Positions 42,777-51,909 of a DNA stretch of 64,000 nt are shown piece by piece (within the stretch, counting starts at the first letter, position 1; every line of letters begins with the position of its first letter). The position numbers were made by a program, and so were the translations under genes. Under the pieces are notes generated by a model. The model was not told the origin of the DNA. It ran no database searches and was given only the letters and a program-made list of their open reading frames with translations. The stretch lies in the NCBI RefSeq assembly GCF_041435495.1, contig NZ_CP108644.1:8045501-8109500 (forward strand), written 5' to 3'. Source of the stretch: Streptomyces sp. NBC_01116. Its GTDB lineage: Bacteria > Actinomycetota > Actinomycetes > Streptomycetales > Streptomycetaceae.

Positions 42777-43966
42777 GCCCCGCTCCCGACGCCGCCGAGG
42801 TCCGCCGCCGCACCCGCGAGCTGCTCGCCGCGCACCCGCCCGCCACGACCGACCGCACCGACTTCCTGAAGGCCCGTTTCGACGCGGGCCTGGCCTGGGT
42901 CCACTACCCGGTGGGCCTCGGCGGGCTCGACGCGCCCCGCTCCCTCCAGCAGGCCGTCGACTCCGAACTCGCCGCCGCCGACGCACCCGACAACGACCCG
43001 CGCCGCATCGGCATCGGCCTCGGCATGGCCGCGCCCACCGTCCTCGGCTTCGGCACCGACGAGCAGAAGCGCCGCTTCCTGCGCCCGCTGTGGGTGGGGG
43101 AGGAGGTGTGGTGCCAGCTGTTCAGCGAACCCGGCGCCGGATCCGACCTCGCGGCCCTGGCCACCCGAGCCGTCAGGGACGAGGGCGGCGACTGGATCGT
43201 CGACGGCCAGAAGGTCTGGACGTCCAGCGCCCACCTGGCCCGCTGGGCGATCCTCATCGCCCGCACCGACCCGGACCTGCCCAAGCACCGCGGTATCAGC
43301 TACTTCATCTGCGACATGACCGACCCCGGCGTCGAGGTGCGGCCGCTGCGCCAGATCACCGGCGAGGCCGAGTTCAACGAGGTCTTCCTCACCGGCGTAC
43401 GCATCCCCGACAGCCACCGCCTCGGCCCCGTCGGCGAGGGCTGGAAGGTCGCCCAGACCACCCTGATGAACGAGCGCGTCTCCATCGGCGGCTCCCGCAT
43501 CCCGCGCGAGGGCGGCATGATCGGCCCGGTCGCCCGGACCTGGCGCGAGCGTCCCGAGCTGCGCACCCCCGACACCCACCAGCGCCTGCTGACCCTCTGG
43601 GTGGAGGCCGAGGTCGCCCGGCTCACCGGCGAGCGGCTGCGCCAGCAGCTGGTCGCCGGACAGCCGGGACCCGAGGGCTCGGGCATGAAGCTCGCCTTCG
43701 CCCGGCTCAACCAGGAGATCAGCGGCCTTGAGGTCGAACTGCTCGGTGACGAAGGCCTGTTGTACGGCGACTGGACCATGGGCCGCCCGGAGCTGGTCGA
43801 CTTCACCGGACGGGACGCCGGCTACCGCTATCTGCGTTCCAAGGGCAACTCCATCGAGGGCGGCACCAGCGAGGTCCTGCTGAACATCGTGGCCGAGCGC
43901 GTCCTCGGACTGCCCTCCGAACCCCGCAACGACAAGGACGTCGCCTGGAAGGACCTGAGCCGATGA
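42773..43966 (+). CDS. Acyl-CoA dehydrogenase, subunit 1
   Basis: 397 aa from ATG 42773. FAD-binding motifs WCQLFSEPGAGSDLA and VDGQKVWTSSAHLARW, and C-terminal GNSIEGGTSEVLLNIVAERVLGLP. This is the larger FadE type that has the FAD-binding TSEV end. It overlaps the second ACAD gene by 4 nt (ATGA), so the two likely form an alpha2-beta2 heterotetramer of the kind used for sterol side chains and other bulky acyl-CoAs in actinobacteria. Confidence 0.92.
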   Translation: MSPAPDAAEVRRRTRELLAAHPPATTDRTDFLKARFDAGLAWVHYPVGLGGLDAPRSLQQAVDSELAAADAPDNDPRRIGIGLGMAAPTVLGFGTDEQKRRFLRPLWVGEEVWCQLFSEPGAGSDLAALATRAVRDEGGDWIVDGQKVWTSSAHLARWAILIARTDPDLPKHRGISYFICDMTDPGVEVRPLRQITGEAEFNEVFLTGVRIPDSHRLGPVGEGWKVAQTTLMNERVSIGGSRIPREGGMIGPVARTWRERPELRTPDTHQRLLTLWVEAEVARLTGERLRQQLVAGQPGPEGSGMKLAFARLNQEISGLEVELLGDEGLLYGDWTMGRPELVDFTGRDAGYRYLRSKGNSIEGGTSEVLLNIVAERVLGLPSEPRNDKDVAWKDLSR

Positions 43967-45081
43967 CCGCGCCCGCCCAGCCCCCCGCCACCCCCGACCT
44001 GCTCTACTCGCAGGACGAGGAGGACCTGCGCTCCGCCGTGCGCGCCCTCCTCGCCGACCGGGCCGCCGCGCCGACGGTGATCGCGGCGACCGAGTCCGAC
44101 ACGCCGTACGACCAGCGGCTCTGGTCCTCGCTGGCCACCGGCATCGGCGCGGCGGGACTCCTCGTGCCCGAGAAGCTCGGCGGCCAGGGCGCCTCCCACC
44201 GCGAGGCCGCCGTGGTCCTGGAAGAGCTCGGCCGGGCCGTGGCCCCCGCCCCCTATCTGACCAGCTCCGTCGTGGCCACCGAGACCCTCCTCGCGCTGGG
44301 CGCGGCGGACGGACCGGCCGCCGCGCTCCTGGGCGAGCTGGCCTCCGGAGCCCGTACGGCGGTGCTCGCCGTGCCCTTCGCGACCCCGCCCACCGGGGTG
44401 GGCGCGGCGCTCGCTTCGCTGGACGGGACGGTGCGCGGCGTCGCCGACGCGGCGGTGGCCGACGTGCTGCTGGTGCCGACCGCCGAGGGACTGTACGCCG
44501 TCGGGACGGCCGGCCACGGCGTCGCCGTACAACCGCTCGTCCCGCTCGACCTGACCCGGCCCCTGGCCACCGTCACCCTGACCGGCGCCACCGGGACGCT
44601 GCTGGCCGACGCGGGAGCGAGCGCCACCGCCGTACGGCGCGGACTGCTCGCCGGGGCCGGACTGCTCGCCTCCGAGCAGCTCGGCCTCGCGGAGTGGTGT
44701 CTGACCGAGACCGTCCGGTACACCCGGGACCGCCACCAGTTCAACCGGCCCGTGGGCTCGTTCCAGTCGCTCAAGCACCGGATGGCGCAGCTCTGGCTGG
44801 AGGTCGTCTCGGCCCGCGCCGCCGCCCGCAACGCCGCCGACGCCCTCGCCACCGGGAGCCCCGACGCCCCGCTCGCGGTCGCGGTGGCCCAGGCGTACTG
44901 CTCCGGCGTAGCGGTCCACGCCGCCGAGGAGTGCGTACAGCTGCACGGCGGGATCGGCATGACCTGGGAACACCCGGCGCACCTCTACCTGAAGCGCGCC
45001 AAGGCCGACTCGATCGCGTACGGCACGGCGGGCAGCCACCGTCGGGCCGTCGCCGAGCTGGTGGAACTTCCGGCTCCGTAG
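43963..45081 (+). CDS. Acyl-CoA dehydrogenase, subunit 2
   Basis: 372 aa from ATG 43963. The N-terminal half (GIGAAGLLVPEKLGGQGASH, VVLEELGRAVAP) is divergent and lacks the SEPGAGSD-type FAD loop; the C-terminal half (RYTRDRHQFNRPVGSFQSLKH, VQLHGGIGMTWEHPAHLYLK) is well conserved. Such shortened partners pair with a full ACAD as above. Substrate unknown. An imperfect hairpin follows. Confidence 0.9.
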   Translation: MTAPAQPPATPDLLYSQDEEDLRSAVRALLADRAAAPTVIAATESDTPYDQRLWSSLATGIGAAGLLVPEKLGGQGASHREAAVVLEELGRAVAPAPYLTSSVVATETLLALGAADGPAAALLGELASGARTAVLAVPFATPPTGVGAALASLDGTVRGVADAAVADVLLVPTAEGLYAVGTAGHGVAVQPLVPLDLTRPLATVTLTGATGTLLADAGASATAVRRGLLAGAGLLASEQLGLAEWCLTETVRYTRDRHQFNRPVGSFQSLKHRMAQLWLEVVSARAAARNAADALATGSPDAPLAVAVAQAYCSGVAVHAAEECVQLHGGIGMTWEHPAHLYLKRAKADSIAYGTAGSHRRAVAELVELPAP

Positions 45082-45104
45082 GGGGCGTCCTTCGACGCAT
45101 CGGC

Positions 45105-45146
45105 CCTGGTGCACCCGTCTCGTCTGTCGAGGCGGGCTGTACCAGG
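45105..45146 (+). terminator. Imperfect terminator after the ACAD operon
   Basis: CCTGGT (45105-45110) pairs with ACCAGG (45141-45146), and inside it CCCGTCTCG pairs with CGAGGCGGG (one G-U pair). It lies between the stop at 45081 and the nik-like promoter and is followed by gtctttt. Confidence 0.6.
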
Positions 45147-45165
45147 GTCTTTTACGTGATGTTTA

Positions 45166-45184
45166 ATTGCACACTGTTCGCAAT
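45166..45184 (+). promoter_or_regulatory. Nur-type (nickel repressor) operator
   Basis: TGCAC-ACTGT-TCGCA (45168-45182) fits the Streptomyces Nur pattern tgCaa-N5-ttGCA with two differences, inside the wider dyad ATTGC...GCAAT (45166-45184). It lies in an AT-rich patch 33-51 nt before the start of a nikA-like gene, the type of operon Nur represses in S. coelicolor as I recall. A clear -35/-10 pair could not be fixed. Confidence 0.55.
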
Positions 45185-45216
45185 AACAACCGATCTTGAA
45201 CAGGGATGTGCAGACT

Positions 45217-46833
45217 ATGACGGCCCGATCGATACGGGTGGCGGTCGCCGCCACGATGGCCACCGCCCTGTCCCTGACCGCAGCCGCCTGCTCGAACCCG
45301 GACACGGCCAAGAGCGGATCCGGATCGGGGTCCACCTCGGCCGTCGTCGGCATCGCCTACGAGCCCGACAGCCTGAGCCCGCTGCTCGGCTACGGCAAGG
45401 ACGGCAACTCCAAGATCTTCGACGGACTGCTCGCCCTGGACGCGGACATGAAGCTCCGCCCCGCCCTGGCCGCCGAGCTCCCCGAGGTCAGCGCCGACGG
45501 CCTGACGTACACGTACAAGCTGCGCCAGGGCGTGAAGTTCAGCGACGGGAAGCCGTTCGGGGCCAAGGACGTCGTCTTCACCTACCGCACCATCCTCGAC
45601 GAGAAGACCAACAACGCCTCCCGCACCGAGCTGGACGCCGTCAAGGACGTCACGGCGAAGGGCGAGGACACGGTCGTCTTCACGCTGAAGTACCCCTACG
45701 CGCCGTTCGCCCAGCGCACCGTCCTGCCCATCGCCCCCCAGCACATCGCGGGCAAGCAGGACGTCAACACCGGGGCCTTCACCACCCGCCCCGTCGGCAC
45801 CGGGCCCTACGTCCTCACCAAGTGGTCCAAGGGCGAGAAGCTCAGCTTCACCGCCAACCCCCACTACTGGGGCGGCGCACCGGAGGTGAAGAAGTTCACC
45901 ATGGCGATCATCAAGGACGACGACGTGCGCGCCACCCGGCTGCGCTCCGGCGACCTCGACGGCGCGATCCTGCCGCCCAACCTCGCCAAGGGCTTCGCGG
46001 ACGACAAGGGCAAGAAGACGTACGCCGCCACCACCTACGACTACCGCACGGTGACCCTCCCGACCCACAACAAGGTCGCCGGCGACACCGCCGTGCGTCG
46101 CGCCCTCGACGTCGCCGTCGACCGCGAGACCATGGTCGACGCCATCCTCAACGGCGACGGCAAGCCCGCCTACGGCCCCGTCCCCACCGACAGCGAGTGG
46201 TTCACCAAGGGCACCGAGCGCGAGCACGACCTCGCCGCCGCGAAGAAGATCCTGGACGAGGCGGGCTGGAAGCCCGGCAAGGACGGCGTCCGGGTCAAGG
46301 ACGGCGTCCGCGCCGCCTTCCCGCTCTGGTACCTCACCGGCGACAAGCTCCGCCAGGAGCACGCCCTCGCCTACGCCTCCGACGCCAAGAAGGCCGGTAT
46401 CGCCATCACCGCCGAGGCCGGCACCTGGGAGGTCATCGAGCCCCGGATGAAGCACGACGCCGTGCTCGCGGGCGGCGGATCGCCCGCCGACCCCGACTTC
46501 GACCAGTACACCCTGCTGAAGTCCTCCCTCGCGGGCGACGGCTTCAACAACATGGCCTGGTACGACAACAAGGCCGTCGACGCCGCGATCGAGGCCGGCC
46601 GGAAGAGCGGCGACAAGGCCGAGCGGAAGAAGGCGTACGACACCGTCCAGCGCGAACTGGTGAAGAACCCGGGCTACACCTTCCTCACCCACATCGACCA
46701 CCTGTACGTCGTCGACGACCGCTTCGGCCCCCTCACCACCCAGGTCGAGCCGCACGACCACGGGCTGGCCTCGGGCCCCTGGTGGAACGTCGAGAAGTGG
46801 TCAACCGAGGGCGCCGGAGGCTCGAAGAAGTGA
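45217..46833 (+). CDS. nikA: Nickel/peptide ABC substrate-binding lipoprotein
   Basis: 538 aa from ATG 45217; a TTG start at 45196 is less likely. Lipobox LSLTAAAC. SBP_bac_5 family motifs: EPDSLSPLLGYG, VSADGLTYTYKLRQGVKFSDG, RPVGTGPYVLTKW and VRRALDVAVDR. The family binds oligopeptides, nickel or nickel-metallophore complexes; the nickel assignment rests on the Nur-type box and the five-gene nikABCDE-like order, not on binding residues. It would be anchored outside the membrane. Confidence 0.8.
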   Translation: MTARSIRVAVAATMATALSLTAAACSNPDTAKSGSGSGSTSAVVGIAYEPDSLSPLLGYGKDGNSKIFDGLLALDADMKLRPALAAELPEVSADGLTYTYKLRQGVKFSDGKPFGAKDVVFTYRTILDEKTNNASRTELDAVKDVTAKGEDTVVFTLKYPYAPFAQRTVLPIAPQHIAGKQDVNTGAFTTRPVGTGPYVLTKWSKGEKLSFTANPHYWGGAPEVKKFTMAIIKDDDVRATRLRSGDLDGAILPPNLAKGFADDKGKKTYAATTYDYRTVTLPTHNKVAGDTAVRRALDVAVDRETMVDAILNGDGKPAYGPVPTDSEWFTKGTEREHDLAAAKKILDEAGWKPGKDGVRVKDGVRAAFPLWYLTGDKLRQEHALAYASDAKKAGIAITAEAGTWEVIEPRMKHDAVLAGGGSPADPDFDQYTLLKSSLAGDGFNNMAWYDNKAVDAAIEAGRKSGDKAERKKAYDTVQRELVKNPGYTFLTHIDHLYVVDDRFGPLTTQVEPHDHGLASGPWWNVEKWSTEGAGGSKK

Positions 46834-47822
46834 GCCGACGCCTCCCCTGGGGGCCGATGGCGCGGATGGCGGGACGCCGGGCCCTGTTCGCCGTCCCCGT
46901 CCTCGGCGTCGTCACCTTCGGCGTCTTCGCCGTCGCCGCCGCGTCCCCGTTCGACCCGGTCAAGGCCTACGCGGGCACCGCCGGGCTCACCGCATCGCAG
47001 GAGAACCTCGACCAGCTGCGGGCCAACCTCGGCGTCGACCAGCCGCTCGTCGCCCGCTGGTGGGACTGGCTGACCTCCGCGCTCCGGGGCGACCTCGGCG
47101 ACTCCAGCGTGATGCGCCAGCCGGTCGCCGACGTCATCGCGGAGCGCATGGGCTGGTCCGTCCTGCTCGCCGCCACCGCCTTCCTCGTCGCGATCCTGCT
47201 CGGCACCGGCCTCGGCGTCCTCGCCGCCCGCAGGCCCGGCGGCTGGCTCGACCGGTGCGTCAGCTCCGCCGCGTACACCCTGGAGGCCGCCCCCGCCTTC
47301 TGGCTCGGGCTGCTCGCCATCTGGTTCTTCGCCCTGAAGCTCGACGTCCTCCCGGCCGGCGGGCTCACCGACGCCGCCAGCGACGTCGTCACCTTCGGCC
47401 AGGTCGCCTCCCACCTGGTGCTGCCCGCCGCCGTCCTCGGCATCTCCCAACTGCCGTGGTTCTTCCTCTACGTACGCCAAGGGGTCGCCGACGCCCTGGC
47501 CGAGGATCCGGTGCGCGGCGCCCGCGCCCGGGGGCTGAGCGAGCGCACCGTGCTCCTCGGCCACGCCCTCCGCTCCGGGATGCTGCCGATGCTCACCCTG
47601 ATCGGCTCCCGCGTCCCCGAACTCATCACCGGCGCACTGCTCGTGGAGACGGTGTTCAGCTGGCCCGGCATCGCCGCCGCCACGGTGGAGGCCGCCACCT
47701 CGGTGGACTTCTCCCTGCTCGCCGCGCTCACGGTGCTCGCCACCGCCGCCGTGCTGCTCGGCAACCTGCTCTCCGACCTCCTCTACGGACTCGCCGACCC
47801 CCGGGTGGCCTTCGATGGCTGA
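46830..47822 (+). CDS. nikB: Nickel/peptide ABC permease B
   Basis: 330 aa from GTG 46830 (GGAGG 9 nt upstream, GTGA overlap). DppB/NikB pattern: N-terminal helix, ASPFDPVKAYAGTAGLTASQ, NLGVDQPLVARWWDWL, and the EAA loop DPVRGARARGLSERTVLLGHALR. Six helices. Confidence 0.85.
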   Translation: MSRRLPWGPMARMAGRRALFAVPVLGVVTFGVFAVAAASPFDPVKAYAGTAGLTASQENLDQLRANLGVDQPLVARWWDWLTSALRGDLGDSSVMRQPVADVIAERMGWSVLLAATAFLVAILLGTGLGVLAARRPGGWLDRCVSSAAYTLEAAPAFWLGLLAIWFFALKLDVLPAGGLTDAASDVVTFGQVASHLVLPAAVLGISQLPWFFLYVRQGVADALAEDPVRGARARGLSERTVLLGHALRSGMLPMLTLIGSRVPELITGALLVETVFSWPGIAAATVEAATSVDFSLLAALTVLATAAVLLGNLLSDLLYGLADPRVAFDG

Positions 47823-48672
47823 GACCGCGCTCGCCCTCCCCGGCCGCACCACCCGCCGCGTCCGGATCGTCACCTCGGCCACGATCGTCATCGCCGTCGC
47901 GCTCGCCGTCCTCGTCGTCCCGCCGCTGGCCCAGCTGGACCAGCAGGCCGTCGACCTGGCCAACAAGCTCGACCCGCCGTCCTGGGCCCATCCGTTCGGC
48001 ACCGACGACGTCGGCCGCGACCTCCTGCTCCGCTGTATCTACGGCCTGCGCGTATCGCTGCTCGTCGGCCTCGTCGCGGCCCTCACCGCCACCGTCATCG
48101 GCACCGCGATCGGCGCGCTCGCCGGGGCGTTCGGCGGCTGGACGGACCGGGTCGTCATGCGGGTCGTCGACGCCCTGTCCTCGGTGCCGCACCTGCTCCT
48201 CGGCATCTTCATCGTCGCGATGTTCCGGCCCGGCGTCTGGCCGGTGATCATCTCGGTGGCCCTGACGCACTGGCTCTCCACGGCCCGGATCGTCCGCTCG
48301 GAGGTGCTCTCGCTGCGCTCGCGCCCCTTCATCGACGCGGCCGTCTCCGGCGGCGCCTCCCGCACCCGGGTCGTCGTGCGGCACCTGCTGCCGGGCGTGC
48401 TCCCGCAGGCCGGGCTTGCGGCGGTGCTGATGGTGCCGCACGCCATGTGGCACGAGTCCGCGCTGTCCTTCCTCGGGCTGGGGCTCCCGGCCCACCAGGC
48501 GAGCCTCGGCAACCTCGTCCAGTCCGCACGCGGTTCGCTGCTCGCGGGGGACTGGTGGCCCACCCTCTTCCCCGGCCTCTTCCTGATCATCCCGACCCTC
48601 GCGCTCGCCGGACTCGCCGGAGCCTGGCGCGACCGGATCAACCCGCGCCGGAAATCGGAGCTGATGCTGTGA
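47815..48672 (+). CDS. nikC: Nickel/peptide ABC permease C
   Basis: 285 aa from ATG 47815, overlapping nikB by 8 nt. DppC/NikC pattern: PSWAHPFGTDDVGRDLLLRC after the first helix and the EAA loop FIDAAVSGGASRTRVVVRHLLP. Six helices. It ends in KSELML and overlaps the ATPase start by 4 nt. Confidence 0.87.
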   Translation: MAETALALPGRTTRRVRIVTSATIVIAVALAVLVVPPLAQLDQQAVDLANKLDPPSWAHPFGTDDVGRDLLLRCIYGLRVSLLVGLVAALTATVIGTAIGALAGAFGGWTDRVVMRVVDALSSVPHLLLGIFIVAMFRPGVWPVIISVALTHWLSTARIVRSEVLSLRSRPFIDAAVSGGASRTRVVVRHLLPGVLPQAGLAAVLMVPHAMWHESALSFLGLGLPAHQASLGNLVQSARGSLLAGDWWPTLFPGLFLIIPTLALAGLAGAWRDRINPRRKSELML

Positions 48673-49667
48673 CCCGCGCCCCAGAATCCGCCGAGCCCCC
48701 CGTCCTCGCCGTCGAGAACCTCTCCGTCCGCTTCCGGATGCGCGGCGGCCGGGACATCGCGGCCGTCACCGACGCCCGCTTCTCCGTCGCGCCGGGGGAG
48801 TGCCTGGCCCTGGTCGGCGAGAGCGGCTGCGGCAAGTCCGTCCTGGCCTCCGCCCTGCTCGGCCTGCTGCCCGCCAACGCCCAGACCACCGGCAGAGCGG
48901 TGCTCGGCGGGGACACGGACCTGCTGACCGCCGACGAGCGCACCCTCGCCCGCACCGTACGGGGACGGCGCATCGGCCTCGTACCGCAGAGTCCCGCCGC
49001 CCACCTCACCCCCGTGCGCACGGTCCGGGCCCAGTTGGAGGAGAGCCTGCGCGAGCTGACCGGGGTGCGGGGAAGCGGGCTGGCCAAGGCCGCCGTGGCG
49101 GCCGCCGACCGCGCCTCGTTCCCCGAGGGCCACCTCGACCGCTACCCGCACGAGCTCTCCGGCGGCCTCGCCCAGCGCGCCGCCACCGCCCTCGCCCTGA
49201 TCGGCGACGCCCCGCTGCTGCTCGCCGACGAACCGACCACCGGGCTCGACCGGGACCTCGTCGAGCGGACCGTCGACGAGCTGCGGCGCCACACCGACGA
49301 GGGCCGGGCGCTGCTGATCATCACCCACGACCTGGCCGCCGCGATGCGGATCGCGGACCGGGTCGCGGTGATGTACGCGGGCCGGATCGTCGAGATCGCC
49401 GACGCGACTCCCTTCTTCGGCGCACCCGGCCCCCGCCACCCCTACGCCCGAGGTCTGCTGGACGCCCTGCCCGAGCGGGACTTCGCCCCGATCCCCGGGA
49501 TGCCGCCGGAGCTGGGGGCGCTGCCCGACGGCTGCGCCTTCGCCGCCCGCTGCGCGCACGCGGACGCCCGCTGCACCGGCGAACGTCCGGCCTTCGAGGC
49601 GGACCTGGCCTGTCACCACGCGCCGACCGGCCGGACGCACCCCCTGAAGGAGGCCGCCGATGCTTGA
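48669..49667 (+). CDS. nikD: Nickel/peptide ABC ATPase D
   Basis: 332 aa from GTG 48669. Walker A GESGCGKSV, signature LSGGLAQRAATALAL, Walker B LLLADEPTTGLD. The C-terminal oligo_HPY extension is present (RHPYARGLLDALPER, and ARCAHADARCTGERPAF with the Cys cluster typical of the family). Confidence 0.88.
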   Translation: MTRAPESAEPPVLAVENLSVRFRMRGGRDIAAVTDARFSVAPGECLALVGESGCGKSVLASALLGLLPANAQTTGRAVLGGDTDLLTADERTLARTVRGRRIGLVPQSPAAHLTPVRTVRAQLEESLRELTGVRGSGLAKAAVAAADRASFPEGHLDRYPHELSGGLAQRAATALALIGDAPLLLADEPTTGLDRDLVERTVDELRRHTDEGRALLIITHDLAAAMRIADRVAVMYAGRIVEIADATPFFGAPGPRHPYARGLLDALPERDFAPIPGMPPELGALPDGCAFAARCAHADARCTGERPAFEADLACHHAPTGRTHPLKEAADA

Positions 49668-50340
49668 GCTGACCCGGATCACCGCCGGATACGACCGCCG
49701 CGACCCCGTCGTCCGTGAGGTCTCCCTGCACGTCGCGGCGGGCGAGGCGGTCGGGCTGCTGGGCCCCAGCGGCTGCGGCAAGTCCACCCTGGCCAAGGTC
49801 GCCGCCCTCCTGCACCGCCCGGACGCCGGAACCATGACCCTCGACGGCACGGTCGTACGCGGCTGGCGGCACCGGGCCCCGCGCGAGCAGCGCACGGCTG
49901 TCGGCGTCGTCTTCCAGCAGCCCCGGCTCTCCGCCGACCCCCGGCTCAGCCTGCGCGAACTGATCGCCCAGCCGCTGCGATCCACCGGGCGCCGCCGGGA
50001 CGTCCCCGAGCGGGTCGCGGAACTGGCCCCGCTGGTCGGCCTCTCCGAGGAACTGCTGGAGCGCCGCCCGCACGCCGTGAGCGACGGCCAGCTCCAGCGG
50101 GCCTGTCTGGCACGGGCCCTGGTGCTGGAGCCCCGGCTGCTGATCTGCGACGAGATGACCGCGATGCTCGACGCCTCCACGACGGCCGCCCTGGTCGCCG
50201 TGGTCGAGCGTTACCGCTCCGCGTCCGGGGCGGCCCTGCTCGCGGTCGGCCACGACCGGGTGCTGCTGGAGCGCTGGTGCGACCGTACGGTCCGCTGGGG
50301 CGAGCGGACCGCCGGAAGCGAGCGCGTGGCGGTCGGCTGA
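49660..50340 (+). CDS. nikE: Nickel/peptide ABC ATPase E, short
   Basis: 226 aa from ATG 49660, overlapping nikD by 8 nt. Walker A GPSGCGKST, Walker B LLICDEMTAMLD. The signature is VSDGQLQRACLARAL, with Ser-Asp-Gly-Gln in place of the usual SGGQ. The C-terminal HPY extension is missing, so it is shorter than DppF-type partners. Last gene of the operon; no hairpin was seen after it. Confidence 0.83.
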   Translation: MLELTRITAGYDRRDPVVREVSLHVAAGEAVGLLGPSGCGKSTLAKVAALLHRPDAGTMTLDGTVVRGWRHRAPREQRTAVGVVFQQPRLSADPRLSLRELIAQPLRSTGRRRDVPERVAELAPLVGLSEELLERRPHAVSDGQLQRACLARALVLEPRLLICDEMTAMLDASTTAALVAVVERYRSASGAALLAVGHDRVLLERWCDRTVRWGERTAGSERVAVG

Positions 50341-50520
50341 GCGGGTCTGTCACACCCGAGCAGGGGCTGTCACCCGAGTCGGACCTGTGCCCGAGCCCCC
50401 CGCGAACGGCTGCGCGCACGAGCGGCGAACAGCGAACGGCGTGCGGCGCACGGCCCATGGCACCCGGCGAACAACCGATGCGGCCCGGCCGACCGGCGGG
50501 CGACGGTCCAGCCAACTCTT

Positions 50521-50534
50521 GGCAGGTACCTGCC
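50521..50534. promoter_or_regulatory. Perfect 14-bp palindrome
   Basis: GGCAGGTACCTGCC, 73 nt before the start of the PI-PLC-like gene in a 266-nt gap (50341-50606) that otherwise holds two copies of a ctgtcac(ac)ccgag repeat near 50346-50376. It could be an operator. Confidence 0.4.
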
Positions 50535-50606
50535 CAGCGGCGAGGTCGCGACTCCATACTCGACGCGACCGTCCCCCCCCGTCCGTCCGCCGCTCAGGGA
50601 GTCCTC

Positions 50607-51485
50607 ATGGTCCACCCCACCCGCCGCCGCGCGCTCACGGTCGCCCTCGCCACCGCCGCCGTGGCCGTCGCCGCCCCCACCGCGACGGCGGTCGCCGCGC
50701 CCGCCCGCCCGCGCGGCCCGCGCCCGTTGCGCCACGCCCACGCGCACAACGACTACCTGCACGCCCGGCCGCTGCACGACGCCCTCGCCCACGGGTTCAC
50801 CAGCGTCGAGGCGGACGTCTTCCTCGTCGGCGGCGACCTGCTCGTGGCCCACGAGCCCGCCACGCTCGACCCCACCCGCACCCTCGCCTCGCTCTACCTG
50901 GACCCGCTCGCCGCCCTGGTCCGCGCGGGCCACGGCAGCGTCCACCCGCACCACCGCGCCCCGCTGCAACTCCTCATCGACATCAAGGCCGACGGCGTCG
51001 CCGCCTACCGCGAACTGGACCGGCAGCTGCGCCGCCACCACCGGATCCTCACCCGCTACAGCCACGGCCGCGTGCACCCCGGCGCGGTCACCCCGGTGAT
51101 CTCCGGCGACCGCGCCGCCCGGGCGCCCATGGAGACGCAGCGCACCCGGTACGCGTTCTACGACGGCCGCCTCGACGACCTCGGCACCGCGGCCCCCGCC
51201 TCGTTCGCCCCGCTCGTCAGCGCCAACTGGACCCAGACCTTCGGCTGGCGCGGAGCCGGCCCCTTCCCCCGGGCCGAGCGCGACCGGCTCCGCGCCCTCG
51301 TCGCCACCGCCCACCGGGAAGGCCGCCGCATCCGCTTCTGGGCCACACTCGACCTGCCGGGACCCGAACGCGAGGCCGTCTGGTCCGAACTGCTCGCCGC
51401 CGGTGTCGACCACCTCAACACCGACGACCTGCCCGGGCTCGAACGATTCCTCCGCGCTCGCGGGAACGGCGCCCCGACCCCGTAA
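50607..51485 (+). CDS. Secreted PI-PLC/GDPD-like phosphodiesterase
   Basis: 292 aa from ATG 50607 (AGGGAG about 5 nt upstream). Twin-arginine-like signal HPTRRRALTVALATAAVAVAAP. The mature part has the TIM-barrel metal/catalytic motif HAHAHNDYLHARPLHDAL, GFTSVEADVFLVGGDLLVAHEPAT and RIRFWATLDLPGPE, which fits the PLC-like phosphodiesterase superfamily. It would act on phosphodiesters outside the cell; the substrate is unknown. Confidence 0.82.
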   Translation: MVHPTRRRALTVALATAAVAVAAPTATAVAAPARPRGPRPLRHAHAHNDYLHARPLHDALAHGFTSVEADVFLVGGDLLVAHEPATLDPTRTLASLYLDPLAALVRAGHGSVHPHHRAPLQLLIDIKADGVAAYRELDRQLRRHHRILTRYSHGRVHPGAVTPVISGDRAARAPMETQRTRYAFYDGRLDDLGTAAPASFAPLVSANWTQTFGWRGAGPFPRAERDRLRALVATAHREGRRIRFWATLDLPGPEREAVWSELLAAGVDHLNTDDLPGLERFLRARGNGAPTP

Positions 51486-51602
51486 CGCCTCCCGGCCGGG
51501 GAGTACCCGTTCGGCCGACACGCCAGTGCGCCGAACAGCCCCTCCGCTGCGCCACACTGGCGGCCGAATGCCGCAAATCCGGCGCGGCGGAGGAGGTTGG
51601 CC

Positions 51603-51797
51603 ATGGCCGTTTCGATCTCGGTGGTCCTGCTCATGCTGATCCTGGCAGTGATCTTCCTGCGCAACGGCGGACTGAAGATCTCCCATGCACTGGTCTGCGT
51701 CCTGCTGGGCTTCTTCCTGGCCGGTACGAGCATGGCGCCGACCATCCACGACGGCGTCGGGGCCACCGCCGACCTGGTCAGCGGCCTCGACCCCTGA
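51603..51797 (+). CDS. Small two-helix membrane protein
   Basis: 64 aa from ATG 51603 with GGAGGAGG about 7 nt upstream. Two hydrophobic segments (VSISVVLLMLILAVIFLRN and ALVCVLLGFFLAGTSMAP) separated by NGGLKISH. I recall similar small proteins of Streptomyces, some in integrative elements, but no function. Confidence 0.72.
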   Translation: MAVSISVVLLMLILAVIFLRNGGLKISHALVCVLLGFFLAGTSMAPTIHDGVGATADLVSGLDP

Positions 51798-51909
51798 CCC
51801 CGGCCCCACTCCCGGCCCTGGCCCCGGCCGCGCCGCGGACCCCGCTGCCGGCCCGGCCCCTGCCGGCGGCCGGTCCACGCCGGTCCCGGACATCCCGCAC
51901 AATGGACAG

